A stretch of 64,000 nt of DNA from positions 372,001-436,000 of the forward strand of contig MU008195.1 of assembly GCA_010909165.1 (NCBI GenBank). The letters are read 5' to 3'. The stretch's first letter is position 1; every line of letters begins with the position of its first letter. Under the pieces are notes generated by a model, which was not told where the DNA came from, ran no database searches, and saw nothing but the letters and a program-made list of their open reading frames with translations. Below, in pieces: positions 33,721 to 44,300 of the stretch. The position numbers and the translations under genes were made by a program. The DNA comes from Anthoceros angustus (taxonomy: Eukaryota > Streptophyta > Anthocerotopsida > Anthocerotales > Anthocerotaceae).

Positions 33721-34918
33721 AACTAAAAGCATTCATTTTTCCCCGCTCCATCTCGTCGCTGAGACTTGGACACCTCCTTCTCCATAGCCTCTAATACTTC
33801 TGCCCGGCGTGCTGTGCTCATGAGCTCCCTGGTGAGTCGCTGCACCTCCATTCTCCACCCCTAGCACAAGACGTCCCTCATCTTGGCAGCTTGCCTCCTC
33901 CCGCAAGGCTCTTACCTCTTGCTCCCGCGTCTCAAGCATTCGCTCCAATGGCCAACATTCGCTCCAATGACCTCGTCAGCCTCCTACCAGCTCGTCCGGA
34001 GTCCTGTAAAGTATATTATGCAGAGTTGTAAAATTGGTAGTTTAGGAGTGGGGTTGTAGGTGAGGTTGTGAACATAATTTTTTTTTTTTGTGAGGAGTGG
34101 GGAGATGGGGGTGTCATGCCATGAATTGTAACCACTAGCAAGACTAAGTGGACACATAAGCAGTAAAGGAGCGAGCGAGGGATACCGTTGACACAAGGCA
34201 TAAGCCATGTGTCAAGACTGATGAATGAGCCCATGTGGGCATGGAATGCATGTATGTATGTGTCATGCATGTGGATGCTATGTGTATGTGCAGTGGCATA
34301 CATGAGCCATGTATGTCTCTTTGACGCATGTAAGGACTGATGATATAGCACACATAGGAGAGGTTCATCTTTTTATATACTCTTAAACATCACAAATATA
34401 TATAAAAGGGACTCTAGGACCAAGGACCTAGGAAATAAGGGGTTATTTCCAAATAGGCATTATTACCAAGGGCGAAGGACTTAATAGCTATGTTACCTAG
34501 GTGCAAAACGATATTTCCATTGATCATCAGGAAGTTAAGCTGCGCGCATCAGCAGGAGATGGGAGGAGCCAGGGCAATATGTATATGTAGAGCAGCACTC
34601 CAAAGCTTTAGTGGATTGTTGATGTTTGTCTAGTAAAGAGGCGGCTATACTTCGTCTCTACGCTGATCATTGTTTTTTTTGCAACTGTTTGGGATCGATC
34701 ACATTCTAGTGCACAAGTCCAAGATTCGAATCATGCTGGATCTCTCACACACGCACACGGGGCCTACTTATGGAATAGAAGACCTATGGTATGAACTTCT
34801 GAAAATCCTTCCATGGGATTCTAGACTTTAAAATCTACCTCTAAATATCAACTTTGCTTGAAATGACTTGGCTATGTAAGGCAGCTTGCATAATTTATGC
34901 GATGTAGTCTAGGAAATC
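33721..34918. other. AT-rich intergenic region
   Basis: A minus-strand stretch near 33,733-33,948 encodes a short coiled-coil-like piece (LETREQEVRALREE), possibly a transposon gag or other relic. 34,200-34,370 is rich in catgtatg/gtatgtgt words. No gene is supported. Confidence 0.4.
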
Positions 34919-35360
34919 TATTTATCTATCATTTAGTTTCTTATCCGTCTCTTACTCATTAAAATATATACAAGGTATGGAAGGCAATGTTAAAGTACGC
35001 ACAAGATTCATGTCAATTTTGGAAGTTATATCATAAAACATGTCCGTTTGAATTTTAATAGTAGAGTTCATCATTTCGCCAAACTATAGGTTCACATAAC
35101 CAACAACATGTATATGGACTATGTTCAGCGGGTAAAATCTCGACATCTGTAACCAACCCTCGTTCCAGGCATGCATTGATAGATGAGAGGTGATTATTTG
35201 GCTCCCATGGATTGGTGCTGCCATTCTATTTTGCAGTTGCTCTCTTTGTCATGGGATCCCACCACATTGTGATTGAAAATTGAAAGATCATTCTATTTGC
35301 TCTCTTTGTCATGGGATCCCACCACATTGTGATTGAAAATTGAAAGATCATTCTATTTCC
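34919..35360. repeat. Dispersed direct repeat, right copy, plus 60-bp tandem
   Basis: 34,919-35,262 repeats 32,226-32,572. It then enters two exact-period 60-bp tandem units (35,239-35,298 and 35,299-35,358, starting gctctctttgtcatgggatc) and a truncated third start. Confidence 0.82.
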
Positions 35361-35654
35361 CTGTTGCTCTCTTTGTCATGTGGTGGCCACTCCCTCGCCC
35401 ATGAAACCTGCAACAACGGAGGCCAGTTACTTCTGGAATAATCTGCAATGTGATCCCCTCAACCATCACGGCCAGAAATTCAGAACCTGCACGTTGCCGC
35501 TGCAAGCACTGCTTCAGGGTCCCCAAGCTTTGCAACTGAGTGTTCAACTTGGTCGCCTCAGCTGATTCATGCCGAATCTGAACAACCTCCTCACTCAACG
35601 CAAATGTGTGATAAACTTGTTCCATTCATTCGTTCATGACTGCTCGTCGAACCC

Positions 35655-35830
35655 GCTGGTGGAAGATGCAAAGGCATAGTTCACACATACATCGGAGTTG
35701 GCTTTTGCCGCCATGATGAACACCGCAGCATGCCTTCCGCTGCAAGGTGGCACCAGAAGCTCACGATGTTGCGATTTGTGAGAGTGCTGAACAGTTGAGT
35801 CACTTGTGGATTTCACTGTTGTGATTGCAG
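35655..35830 (-). repeat. Inverted remnant of the RLK 3' flank
   Basis: The reverse complement of this segment matches the RLK 3' flank at 3,440-3,620, including the phrase around atcatggcggccaa. It lies just upstream of LEA_2 gene 1, which ties the RLK array and the LEA_2 duplication together. Confidence 0.7.
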
Positions 35831-35849
35831 ATTGTTGTCCATAACCTGA

Positions 35850-36823
35850 CAGGCATTGCTACAGCGTATGGTGGGTGACGCCTGGCGAGCAGGCATTTGC
35901 CAGGAAAGTTCTGCAAGGCCGGACAGGAGGGGGTTGTTAACTCGGTTGTTGCAACTGTTGAGAAGGCCGTCCTGCCGCCGTGAGCCGTCCTGCCGACGTG
36001 AAGTGTAGGAGACGACTCCAACCAACTGGTCCAGAGGTTGAAAGGCCCCGCCCTTGCCTCTGTGATGTCCGCCAACATTGTGCTTTGATTTTTTCTCCGC
36101 TCTCGCCTCCTGCGCCCACCTTTTGCACTCGTTGTCAACTGAACCTCGCAAAAGATTGCGAAGCAACACCGCATCCAGCTGTTGCAGCGGCGAGGTCTGG
36201 GACTCTGTCCCGCAGCTGAAGCGGCTCTCATGAGACACGCTCCCGGTGCAATTCTCCAATTGGGCTGCCGCTACACCTACCTCTGCAATTCTCGAATTGG
36301 GCATGCATCCATCATTCCCGGGGTGCAAGTGGAGTGAAGTCCGTTGAGGAAAAGCAGCATATGTCTAGGAGGAACCTCCTGGTACGATGTTACGTGCTTT
36401 TCTGGGAAGCTTGTGCGCATGCGTTCGGAAGCTTTTCCTTTCAGCCCTCCCATTAGAGGGCTTGTAACAAGTGTATTTGGTCTGTTGGGCTGATTTGGGT
36501 GTATTGGGCAATAGTAGCTAGCTGTTGCCCAAATGTTTGTGTTGCCTGAAGGGGAGCTCGTGGGGCAATGCGAGTTACCTCTTCTTTTTGGCCTCAATGG
36601 AAGCTACCTCTTGTTGTCCGCCCTTCCTTCAGCTAGCCCTTGTTGTCCGCTCTTCCTTCAGCATTATTTCCTCTTTCTGACATGTTTCTCTTTGACAGCA
36701 AACAAGCTTCGGCTCTCTTCCTTCTTGGGAAGCTTCTTGGAAAAGGATTTTCTTGGGAAGGGAGTGAGGACAGGAATCAGGAATCTGGTTCGTTGTTTTT
36801 TTTGTCAAAGGAGAGGAAGCGTC
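35850..36823. other. Upstream region of LEA_2 gene 1, duplicated at 46,330-47,294
   Basis: Starting near gggtgacgcctggcgagcag, this flank is similar to the one before LEA_2 gene 2 and, in reverse, to 10,440-10,570 in the array spacers. No gene; open frames here on the minus strand are not conserved between copies. Confidence 0.6.
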
Positions 36824-37501
36824 ATGGCAGAACAACATGCAGAAAGCGATATGAACGGAGTGAGCGGGTCTCACACCTTGACAGTGAAGCAGGATCCAAA
36901 TCAAACAACTCCTACCGTCTTCCGCCGTCACAAAAAGTGCTGCATATGTTGTGCTGTGATTGCTGCCCATATCGTGGTGCTCGTCTTAGTTCTCGTCCTG
37001 GCGATTGTCATCCTCTCGCTGACCGTATTCAAGGCCAAAAACCCCACTTTCACTACAGACAGTGTGCTGCTGGAGAACATCGTCGCCAGTCCGGTTCCAC
37101 CACCGCAGGCGAACCTTACGCTCATCATCACACTGACTGTGCACAACCCCAACATAGCCAGCTTCGAGTATGGGAACAGCACGGCACATATCTACTACCG
37201 GGACATTGAAGTGGGATATGCTCCCATACTAGCAGGCGAGATGGAGGCACACTCTACCAAAACCGCTAGCTCCAGCCTGACAATTGAGCTGGCTAAGTTC
37301 GTCTCGGAACCCCTCATCCTCATTCAGGACGTTCTGGACGGAGCCTTTCCTATGACCGTCAATTCTCTTCTCTCCGGAAAGGTGAACATCTTCAACATAG
37401 TCAAGAAGCACGTTACAGCCTCAGGAGCATGCACCACCACCGTTTTCGCAAATTTGACAGCAGGCCCCCTCGACTGTCAGTACTACACGAAGGGCCTGTG
37501 A
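36824..37501 (+). CDS. NDR1/HIN1-like LEA_2 protein 1
   Basis: 225 residues starting MAEQHAESDMNGVSG. A basic cytosolic stretch (FRRHKKCC) is followed by one membrane helix at about residues 48-70 (VLVLVLVLAIVILSLTVF). The LEA_2/NHL domain follows, with VHNPNIASFEYGNST, YYRDIEVGYAP and the Cys-bearing end DCQYYTKGL. Proteins of this family are single-pass plasma-membrane proteins tied to defence and stress, and act outside the membrane. The longer upstream open frame is rejected because the homologue at 47,295 shares only this start context (ATGGCAGA). Single exon. Closest relative in the window: LEA_2 protein 2. Confidence 0.9.
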   Translation: MAEQHAESDMNGVSGSHTLTVKQDPNQTTPTVFRRHKKCCICCAVIAAHIVVLVLVLVLAIVILSLTVFKAKNPTFTTDSVLLENIVASPVPPPQANLTLIITLTVHNPNIASFEYGNSTAHIYYRDIEVGYAPILAGEMEAHSTKTASSSLTIELAKFVSEPLILIQDVLDGAFPMTVNSLLSGKVNIFNIVKKHVTASGACTTTVFANLTAGPLDCQYYTKGL

Positions 37502-38001
37502 CCGGGTGCTCTTTTCTCTGAGTCCCTTCCAAGGTTCTCCATGTGCTTGTACCCGCCATAACCATGCTCTACTCTCGGTTGTCCTCTACTCTCGATTGTC
37601 CTTAACTGAGGAGCAAGTTGTTGGCAAGTTTATCAGAAAACTTATCAACGTCTTTGCTTGCGCAGACAGTTTCTTTTCCTACTTTTCCTCCTGTTTTTCT
37701 TTCTGCCATCCATATGCTTACCACACAGACTTTGCTCAGTCGGGGGTACGAGAGCTGGAGGCCACACAAGTTCAACCTCCAGCACCTTTTGCTGGGGCAG
37801 AAGGTGCTGGTGCTCGGCACTCTGAGGGTCCAATACTTTCAAAACACCGGGTTGCCCTCTATATCCCCATAACGTTTGCAGGCATATGGCAAAGCCGTCA
37901 ACCCCAAATAATTGTCTTCGCTCTCACATGATGAAAGCATGTTCTCTGCCTCATCTAAAGGACCTGCGCATGCAATTGCAATGCGGAATATTAGGTTTGA
38001 T

Positions 38002-38212
38002 GCCCTGCTGTTCGATGGCATTAAAGTGCTTGTGGCCCTCAGTCACCAATCTTTCCTTCATGACCGCATGCTACCAAAACACAGGTCAAAGTAGAAATCG
38101 TCAGCCTGGCCCTGCTGTTCCATGGCATTAAAGTCCTCGGGACCCTCAGTCACAAATCCCCCATGCCCGCATGCTACCAAACCGCAGGTGAAAGTAGAAT
38201 CGTCAGGCTGAA
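38002..38212 (+). repeat. Tandem pair of about 107 bp
   Basis: Two imperfect copies begin gccctgctgttcgatggcat (38,002) and gccctgctgttccatggcat (38,109). It lies in the 3' region of LEA_2 gene 1, and no coding role is evident. The sequence from 37,502 to 38,002 is 3' flank, partly shared with the flank at 47,982-48,270. Confidence 0.75.
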
Positions 38213-38615
38213 TACCAGCAAGGAACATCTCGTCAAAACAAGCAAGTGCGTATATGCAATGGAGAGGAGCACTGAACAGATGCGCTCACATTCAAAGTGT
38301 GAGTGAAGCGTTATGTACAAAAGTCTCAGGAGTTGAAACGTTGTGACCGGAACCTAACTGCCTACTTATGAAGTAATGTTTTATATGTTCTATATTATGA
38401 AACGTGCCCTAAAGGGTGGAGGTTAGTATTTTTTAACACTCCCACTTAACGTCTAGTCCTTGGGCTTTGTATTCTTATGCTTTGTGACAGCCTTTTCCAA
38501 AAGGCTGAAGTTTGGTGAGGCCTATGCTTAGGGCCGCTCTTGAGGAGAGCATGGCCTTCATACGCTGAGAGTTCATATGTCAAGTCTGGTGTGCCAGAGA
38601 TATGAGGTATTCTCC

Positions 38616-38945
38616 TTACATATGGCTGAAAGAGATAAGGGAGAATGGTTGACGTTGAGATGATATAGGTCCGTCCTGCTGCAAGTCTCCTATTGCGATT
38701 AACTCTCCTTGTGCTGTTTCTATGATGCAGTGGCCTCCTCCAAAGCAGGCATAGCAGCCAGATTGGTCAACTTTCCGAATAGAGGATAAAGTTTTTGTAA
38801 GCCCGGGTGCATGTAGGACTTCAGATATTTGAAGGATATGGCCGGAGTTCAATTTGAGATAGACCATGCAATGACCTAAAATAGGGTGCCCTTTACAATG
38901 CGAAAAGTGTATCGTAAAGTACACGATCAGGTCTGAAAAATGCAC
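38616..38945 (-). mobile_element. Ty1/copia retrotransposon fragment
   Basis: The minus-strand frame contains LNSGHILQISEVLHAPGLTK followed by TLSSIRKVDQSGCYACFGGG. This has the protease-to-integrase linker pattern of copia polyproteins (VLYVPGL-x-KNLLSV-like). Only this short piece is present, with no reverse transcriptase or integrase core, so it is a relic. Flanking 38,340-38,600 may be further element sequence but has no diagnostic feature. Confidence 0.6.
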
Positions 38946-38969
38946 CTTATCGTATGGGAGTAGGTACTC

Positions 38970-39750
38970 TCATGTTTTTGAGCATCCGGAATCTGAGAGT
39001 GCAGGTGCCTGCCCTTGTGTAAGGCAGGCACTTGCACACGCTCTCAAAAGGCAAGAAAAAGTAACGCTGTCACCTAGAATCAGGCCTCTTTCTCCATTTA
39101 GTCTACACAGGCCAAGAGCCTCTTGAGAGCGAGCCTGTTGTGCATGGTAAGCTATTAGAACCGTCCATGTCGGCACATTGTTTTAGGCAACGTCGCCACA
39201 TTGTTTTAGGCGAACTGTCAAAAAACCCCGAGTGCCATCTTCCAGTTTGCCACATTTTGCATACATGTCCACAAGGCAGTTGCCCACCAGTATGATATCC
39301 AGCACCCAATCTGTAAGCGCAGCTTCCTGCCCCCCTGCCCCTCTGTAAGGCACCATCGCTTGCACAACCTTAAGAAAGCAGGCAAAAGTAATGTGATTAC
39401 CCAATCTCAGGCCCTCTTGCACCATTTGTCCATGTAGAAGAAGTGCTTCTTGACAAAGCCCATGATTTGCGTACCCAACTATGAGGGAGGTGTATGGGAC
39501 GACGGAGCATGTTGTCATATGAACCTTCCTTATAGCTGGGTAAGGGAGGTGACGACATCGGTAAGTTGCACGCATGGAATTTGACGCACGCTCTCAAAAA
39601 CGATGCCTTCCACAAGGCACTTGCCCACCAAAATTTGCATTTTCTAGCTGACCTCTTTCCAATATCTGAGAGTGCAGATGCCTGCCCTCTTGTAAAGCAC
39701 AAGCTAGCACCTGCACATGCCTTCAGAAGGGCAGGTCAGCCAGAACCGGG
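38970..39750 (-). pseudogene. Degenerate PPR (PLS-type) gene
   Basis: Fragments in different minus-strand frames read VGNCLVDMYAKCGKLEDG, YTSLIVGYANHGLCQEALLL, GLRLGNHITFACFLKV, TWTVLIAYHAQQARSQEALG and GDSVTFSCLLRACAS. These are typical pentatricopeptide helices of the type used by plant organelle RNA-binding proteins. Stops, frame changes and a 22-bp tandem duplication at about 39,176-39,220 show the copy is dead. Confidence 0.75.
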
Positions 39751-39912
39751 CCCTGCTCCATTTCTCTATTCAGAACAAACCACCAAAAGAGAACCTTTAT
39801 TATGGCAGAACTGCGCTAGTCAGCAAGACGCTGAATCCAGCTCTCAAATGGCCTATACACAGGCTAGGCTTTCTGTGATCGACGAGGTAACTGCGTTACT
39901 TGTGCTACATGT

Positions 39913-41737
39913 CTACTTCTTCAGGTTCTGGTAGAACATCTCGAGGTCGATGTGAAGACGGTGGCCGCCACGGTTATAACTCCCGTCATCCTCTCTTTCC
40001 TCACGGCTCGGTGGCAGAATGGCAGCATGCCTGGTGCGGCGCTTCATCATCTCTGTCACCATCTTCTCGTCCACGTTGAATGCAGCCATGAGCAATTCCT
40101 GGGCATGTTTCTGAACACGCTGTCTTCCCCGGCCATATGCATCGGCATGGGCCTGCGTTCATAGGCACAGGGATCTCACATGTAAGCTCCCACACAACAG
40201 CTACAAAATTAGCCTAAGGATTTCACCCACAAACAGGACGGTCGTAAGGAATGGCATCACATACATGTCGGTGGTGGTGAAGGCGATCAGCTCGCAACCT
40301 TCGTGGCCAGCTCGTTTCATCACCGGATGGCCCATGGGGACCATCAACATTTGACCCTCCTCCATTTCCTCGTCGAAGCAGCGCTCACCGTTGGGCCTGA
40401 CCACTTGCACGCGGACGGATCCCCTGCTGCAGTACACCATGTTGTGTCCATTGGCCATGTACCCAGGCGCCACCATCGCCTCCTGAAGGAGACATCCAAG
40501 TCAGAAACGTTACTGGGATGGAATCGCTTTCTTCCTATCCTGCCAGACAGCGATCAAAACTTACGGGTTCCAGGCGGATTCGGATTGCGCCCATTCCAGT
40601 CTGCGGGCGCATGGTCTGGAGCACAGGCAGGCGGAAGCGGTTGAGCATAGTCATGCACCCTCCCCGGCTGCTGTAGTGGTCGCAGTTGGCGTGCTCCATG
40701 TCGTACATGAAGTGCATCATGGACATGGATCCCATCGACTCGGACTCGCTCCCTTCTCGCCCACACTGGCTGCACATGAGGTCGTGGAAGGGGTGATTCT
40801 CCTCCACTCGGATGATGCCACTTTCCTCCTGGCTGTTAACCAGCTTGTCCACCATCTTCTCGTCCACGTTCCAAGCCGCCGCCAGCATTTCCTTGCTGAA
40901 GCCTTGCATCACGCTGCCGCACTGCTCGCCTCTGCCTCCCATCAGCATGAACCCCTGCGCATGCACACAACACTCCGGAATCTGCCATCAACACTCCCCC
41001 GCATAGCAGTAATCAACATGGGTCCGTGAATTGTGAGACGTTTGCAAGCTCTCTTACGCTGCATCGCCCAGGCTTGACTGCTGCCATCGAGGTGTCGGCC
41101 ATGGCCACCAAGTGGCACTCTCCACCGTGCTCCTTCTCCCAACGATGGTGTTCGTGTTGGTGCTTCCGTTCGCGGTCCTCCTCCCGCCGGTTCTCACGAC
41201 CCCGCGCACACTCACAGCCCCGACTTTCGTCTCCCATGTTGTAGAACCAGAACACCATACCCCGCGGGACTGCCACAACCTGGCCCTTCCGGATCATGCG
41301 GTAGTCTCGGCGGGCGCCCATCGGCAGGCTCATGCCCATCATCGCATGCCCTGTACCCAGCAACCATTCCACAGAATGAGCAATCAGAGCATGAGACGAC
41401 GTTGTTCACAATGTGCCCTCTGCAGGCACAGGATTTCACAAGAATGGGACGATGAGATGCACGTACCTCGGGTACAATAAATGAGCATCGCAGAGTCCGT
41501 GTACTTGGGCAGCAGCAACCCGCGCTCCCTCAATTGAATTCGCGCGCCTTCCATACCCGCATTCTCCAGAGCCTCACACCGATCCGATCTCCACATGTCA
41601 AACCGACCTCCCTCGGACTCGAACGTTCTGTCGGCTTCCAGCCTCGCGCACTGAGACTGGTCACCCATTGCTGTGGCCACCAGCGCGGCCAGCAGCAGGC
41701 CGGCAATCACCACTCCCATCTTCCCCATGTGCGCCAT
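39913..41737 (-). CDS. 11S-globulin-like bicupin
   Basis: Five exons (41,737-41,467; 41,350-41,058; 40,954-40,565; 40,482-40,231; 40,152-39,913) give 481 residues. The donor of exon 4 is the least certain. The protein starts with a signal peptide (MGVVIAGLLLAALVATAMG). The first cupin follows: CARLEADRTFESEGGRFDMW, then RERGLLLPKYTDSAMLIYC. The second cupin contains NGHNMVYCSRGSVRVQVV, GQMLMVPMGHPVMKRAGHEG and AFTTTDMYV. Both cupins end in a matching NVDEKMV helix (AAAWNVDEK and AAFNVDEK). The order matches 11S storage globulins. The usual NGLEE processing site is not visible; that region reads MCSQCGREGSESES. Linkers are rich in Met, His, Glu and Arg. Confidence 0.82.
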
Positions 41738-42054
41738 GGTTGCAAGCAGCCAACTCGTCAGACGTACAGGACTATGGACTACCAAAAGTGAGGGAAGAGC
41801 AGATGTGTGTGACAGTACAAGCAGGGGCGGGCTTTATGGCAGTGCGCCCATCCCCCGACTGGGTGAAAAGGCGCATGCAACTCCCTGATAAGAACTGGTG
41901 CCAAGTCTAGTATTCCCTTCGACACTTGTCCTCCAAGAGGCTCAGTGATGTGTCGAGTCTGCTGCAGTGAACGAGTAGTCTTGCCAACGAATGCTTACCA
42001 TGCTGGAAACGAGAAAGCCCGAAAGCCGGGCGGAAGTTCTGTGCTTCTGGTTCT
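41738..42054. other. Upstream region of the 11S-globulin-like gene
   Basis: No gene recognised. It presumably holds the promoter of the minus-strand cupin gene. Confidence 0.4.
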
Positions 42055-42118
42055 CCGCGAGGATCCCGAGTACTTCTCACCCACAAGCTCACGGACAAGA
42101 GCGATGGTTCAGCTTCGG
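42055..42118 (+). pseudogene. 64-bp scrap of RLK kinase sequence
   Basis: gaggatcccgagtacttctc followed by acccacaagctcacggacaa matches the RLK segment encoding [15 protein letters not shown], with one base missing. It lies on the plus strand, opposite to the decayed RLK next to it. Confidence 0.75.
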
Positions 42119-42119
42119 C

Positions 42120-42330
42120 GACGGGAAGAAGCAATAGGCAGAGCAGGGAGGGGAAGAAGCATAAGTAAAGAGAGGAGGGGAAGAAACAGAACCAGAGGAA
42201 GGAAGGGAAGAAGCAGAAGCAGAGGAAGGAAGGGGAAGAAGCAGAAGCAGAGAAAGGAGGGGAAGAAGCATAAGCAGAGAAAGGAGAGGAAGAAGCATAA
42301 GCAGAGAAAGAGAAAGGAGGGTGTGCATGA
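42120..42330. repeat. GAAGAAGC/GGAGGG purine-rich repeat
   Basis: Irregular tandem units of about 30 and 42 bp, such as ggggaagaagcagaagcaga, cover about 210 bp of almost pure purine on the plus strand. Long open frames on both strands arise from this composition. Confidence 0.8.
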
Positions 42331-42457
42331 TTTCACTGTTGGTCACTCTGTGCGTCCAAATTGTGGTCAGTCCTTTGTGTGAGGTTAGCCGGGATCACAA
42401 CCTGCGCAGTTCGATCTTGGTTGGAGAGCTCGATTGATTGTTCATGTTACAATGAAG

Positions 42458-43420
42458 TTAGCGGGGAGAGACGTCGACAACGAGGCCCCTGGTGGGCACG
42501 CCGGTGTCGGAGTGGTCGGAATTGTGATCTGAAGTGTTGCAATTGCGAGTGTTGTCGGAAGTGTGCTTGCGTTGTGGCATTTTCACGTTCGGGAGAGAGC
42601 CGATGAACGCCGGGATGGCGCCTAAGAGGGAATTGTTGTTGAGGCGGAGGTGCTGGACGGAGGCCAGGTTGGTGAAGGTGGTCGGGATCGGGCCGGTGAA
42701 GAAATTCTGATCCACCTGGAGACGGATGAGCGTCGTCAGCTGGCCCAGTTCCGGGGGCAGCGGGCCTGTCAGCTGGTTCCCGCTCACCAGCAGCAGCTGC
42801 AGGTACTGGAGGTTGCCGATGGAAGACGGCAGGCTCCCCGAGATGTTGTTCCAGATCACGTTCAGCGTCACCAGGTTCTTCATATCGCCGACCTCGGGAG
42901 CCAGCTCGCCCTGCAGCCCCATCCATGAGAGCCGCAGCTCAACCACCATCCCCACGCCTTGCTCGTCCCTCTCGCAGAAGACCCCCTCCCACGCCTGCTC
43001 GTCCCTCTCGCAGAACACCCCTTCCCACGCCGGGACAAAACAGAACTGGAGCTTGGCCCGCACGGATTATCCCCTTCCAGCTCACCAGGCTCTGGCTCGG
43101 ATCCACCCGCACGGATTATCCCCTTCCAGCTCACCAGGCTCCGGCTCGGATCCACCCGCACGGATTATCCCCTTCCAGCTCACCAGGCTCCGGCTCGGAT
43201 CCACCCGCACGGATTATCCCCTTCCAGCTCACCAGGCTCCGGCTCGGATCCACCAGCCCGACTTTCACGGCCCGTAGCGCCGTCCAGCTCACCAGGCTCC
43301 GGCTCGGATCCACCAGCCCGACTTTCACGGCCCGCAGCGCCGTCCAGCTCACCAGGCTCCGGCTCGGCCCGCAGCGCCGTCAGGTCGACCGCATTCATGC
43401 TCGGCTCGGCACCCAACGCT
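42458..43420 (-). pseudogene. Truncated RLK: LRR ectodomain joined to the C-terminal tail
   Basis: From about 43,416 the minus strand encodes NAVDLTALRA, the LRR N-cap start. A minisatellite follows, then from 43,063 an open frame of 201 residues. That frame has a duplicated CERDEQAWEGVF (36-bp repeat), four to five LRRs (LVTLNVIWNNISGSLPSSIG, LIRLQVDQNFFTGPIPTTF) and, directly after PNVK, the tail VPTRGLVVDVSPR and a stop. That tail matches the RLK C-terminus (GTVVDVVPR). The rest of the ectodomain, the membrane helix and the kinase are gone. It could make a soluble LRR polypeptide only if a usable start and signal peptide exist, and the N-terminal frame is broken. Confidence 0.82.
43061..43380. 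repeat. Minisatellite from the RLK LRR N-cap (49-bp and 60-bp units)
   Basis: Four 49-bp units start at 43,061, 43,110, 43,159 and 43,208 (cacggattatccccttccag). Two or more 60-bp units start near 43,257 and 43,317 (gcccgactttcacggcccg). On the minus strand the 60-bp unit encodes RAVKVGLVDPSRSLVSWTAL, the RLK N-cap. The 49-bp unit is the same region with another end and is out of frame. Confidence 0.88.
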
Positions 43421-44300
43421 CAACTATGGCGCTCAATTAATGCCCACCTGCTCCACCCACCTGCTCCACCACAGGAAAAAGCACAGGTATGTCCCGGGAT
43501 GCGGGGCCGAGATGTTCTGGCCTCCTTCCATCACTCACCCCATGGCATTCAGACATTCAGAGGAGTCACTGCACTCACCCCATGGCATTCAGACATTCAG
43601 AGGAGTCAGTGACTGCACAGTCCCCGTCGCACCTTCTTCTTCCTGCAACACACACTTCCGAGGCACCTCCTTCCTTCTGCAGCAACAGCAACACAATCGG
43701 ATCGATGCAGCTTATAACTTCCCTCTGCAGCAAGGACACTGCAGCAAGGACACAATCGGATGCAGCCTCCAGCTTCCCTCTCAGGTAGCAGCAACATAAT
43801 GGTCGGATGCACAGCTTCGAGCTTGCTTCTACCCTTGCAGCGGCACAGTCCACACAGTCGGATGCAGCAATTTTAGCTTCCTTATCCAGCAGCACCGACA
43901 TTGTGGGACGCAAGGAGAAAAAAACACGGGATAATTATTAGCTCAGGACAGGGAGCAGATTTCCCTCACAGATGCACACGCACAAGCACACCAACACGCA
44001 AGCACACGAAAGGACGAGAAAATACGACAACGCAAGCACACAGAAGAAGGAAAGGAGGAGAAACAATCAAACAGTCAGGAACAGAAAGGAGGAGAAATAA
44101 TCTCACAGTCAGGAACAGAAAGGTGGGAGAAAATATCACGAGAAGGAGATGAGGATAGACACGGCAACACAGAGCTTGTTTGTTTCCTTCCGTGTGTTCT
44201 TCAGCCATGCAAGGCAAGGAAAGGCAAGCAGTGGAGAAAGGTGGAAGGAGGGAGGACCCGACAGTGCCGGCGGCGGAATGGCCGCCACATTGGCCAGGCT
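43421..44300. other. Decayed RLK leader and intergenic sequence
   Basis: 43,680-43,890 carries, in reverse, the ATCGGATGCAG/CAGCAG words of the RLK leader minisatellite. A 36-bp direct repeat (cactcaccccatggcattca) lies at 43,531-43,606. 43,980-44,150 is purine/CA-rich. No gene. Confidence 0.55.

Noticed and set aside
35800-36328. Two minus-strand frames of 140-170 codons upstream of LEA_2 gene 1
   Set aside because: They are not preserved in the duplicate flank at 46.3 kb, so no selection on the frame is visible.
38340-38610. Possible LTR next to the copia fragment
   Set aside because: No TG...CA ends, primer-binding site or second copy could be identified in the window.
42109-42346. Leu/Phe-rich minus-strand frames that look like membrane proteins
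   Set aside because: Reverse translation of a purine-rich simple repeat (GAAGAAGC); not conserved.
43061-43256. Regular 49-bp repeats resembling a CRISPR array
   Set aside because: The units are contiguous with no unique spacers, lie in a plant genome and derive from RLK coding sequence.
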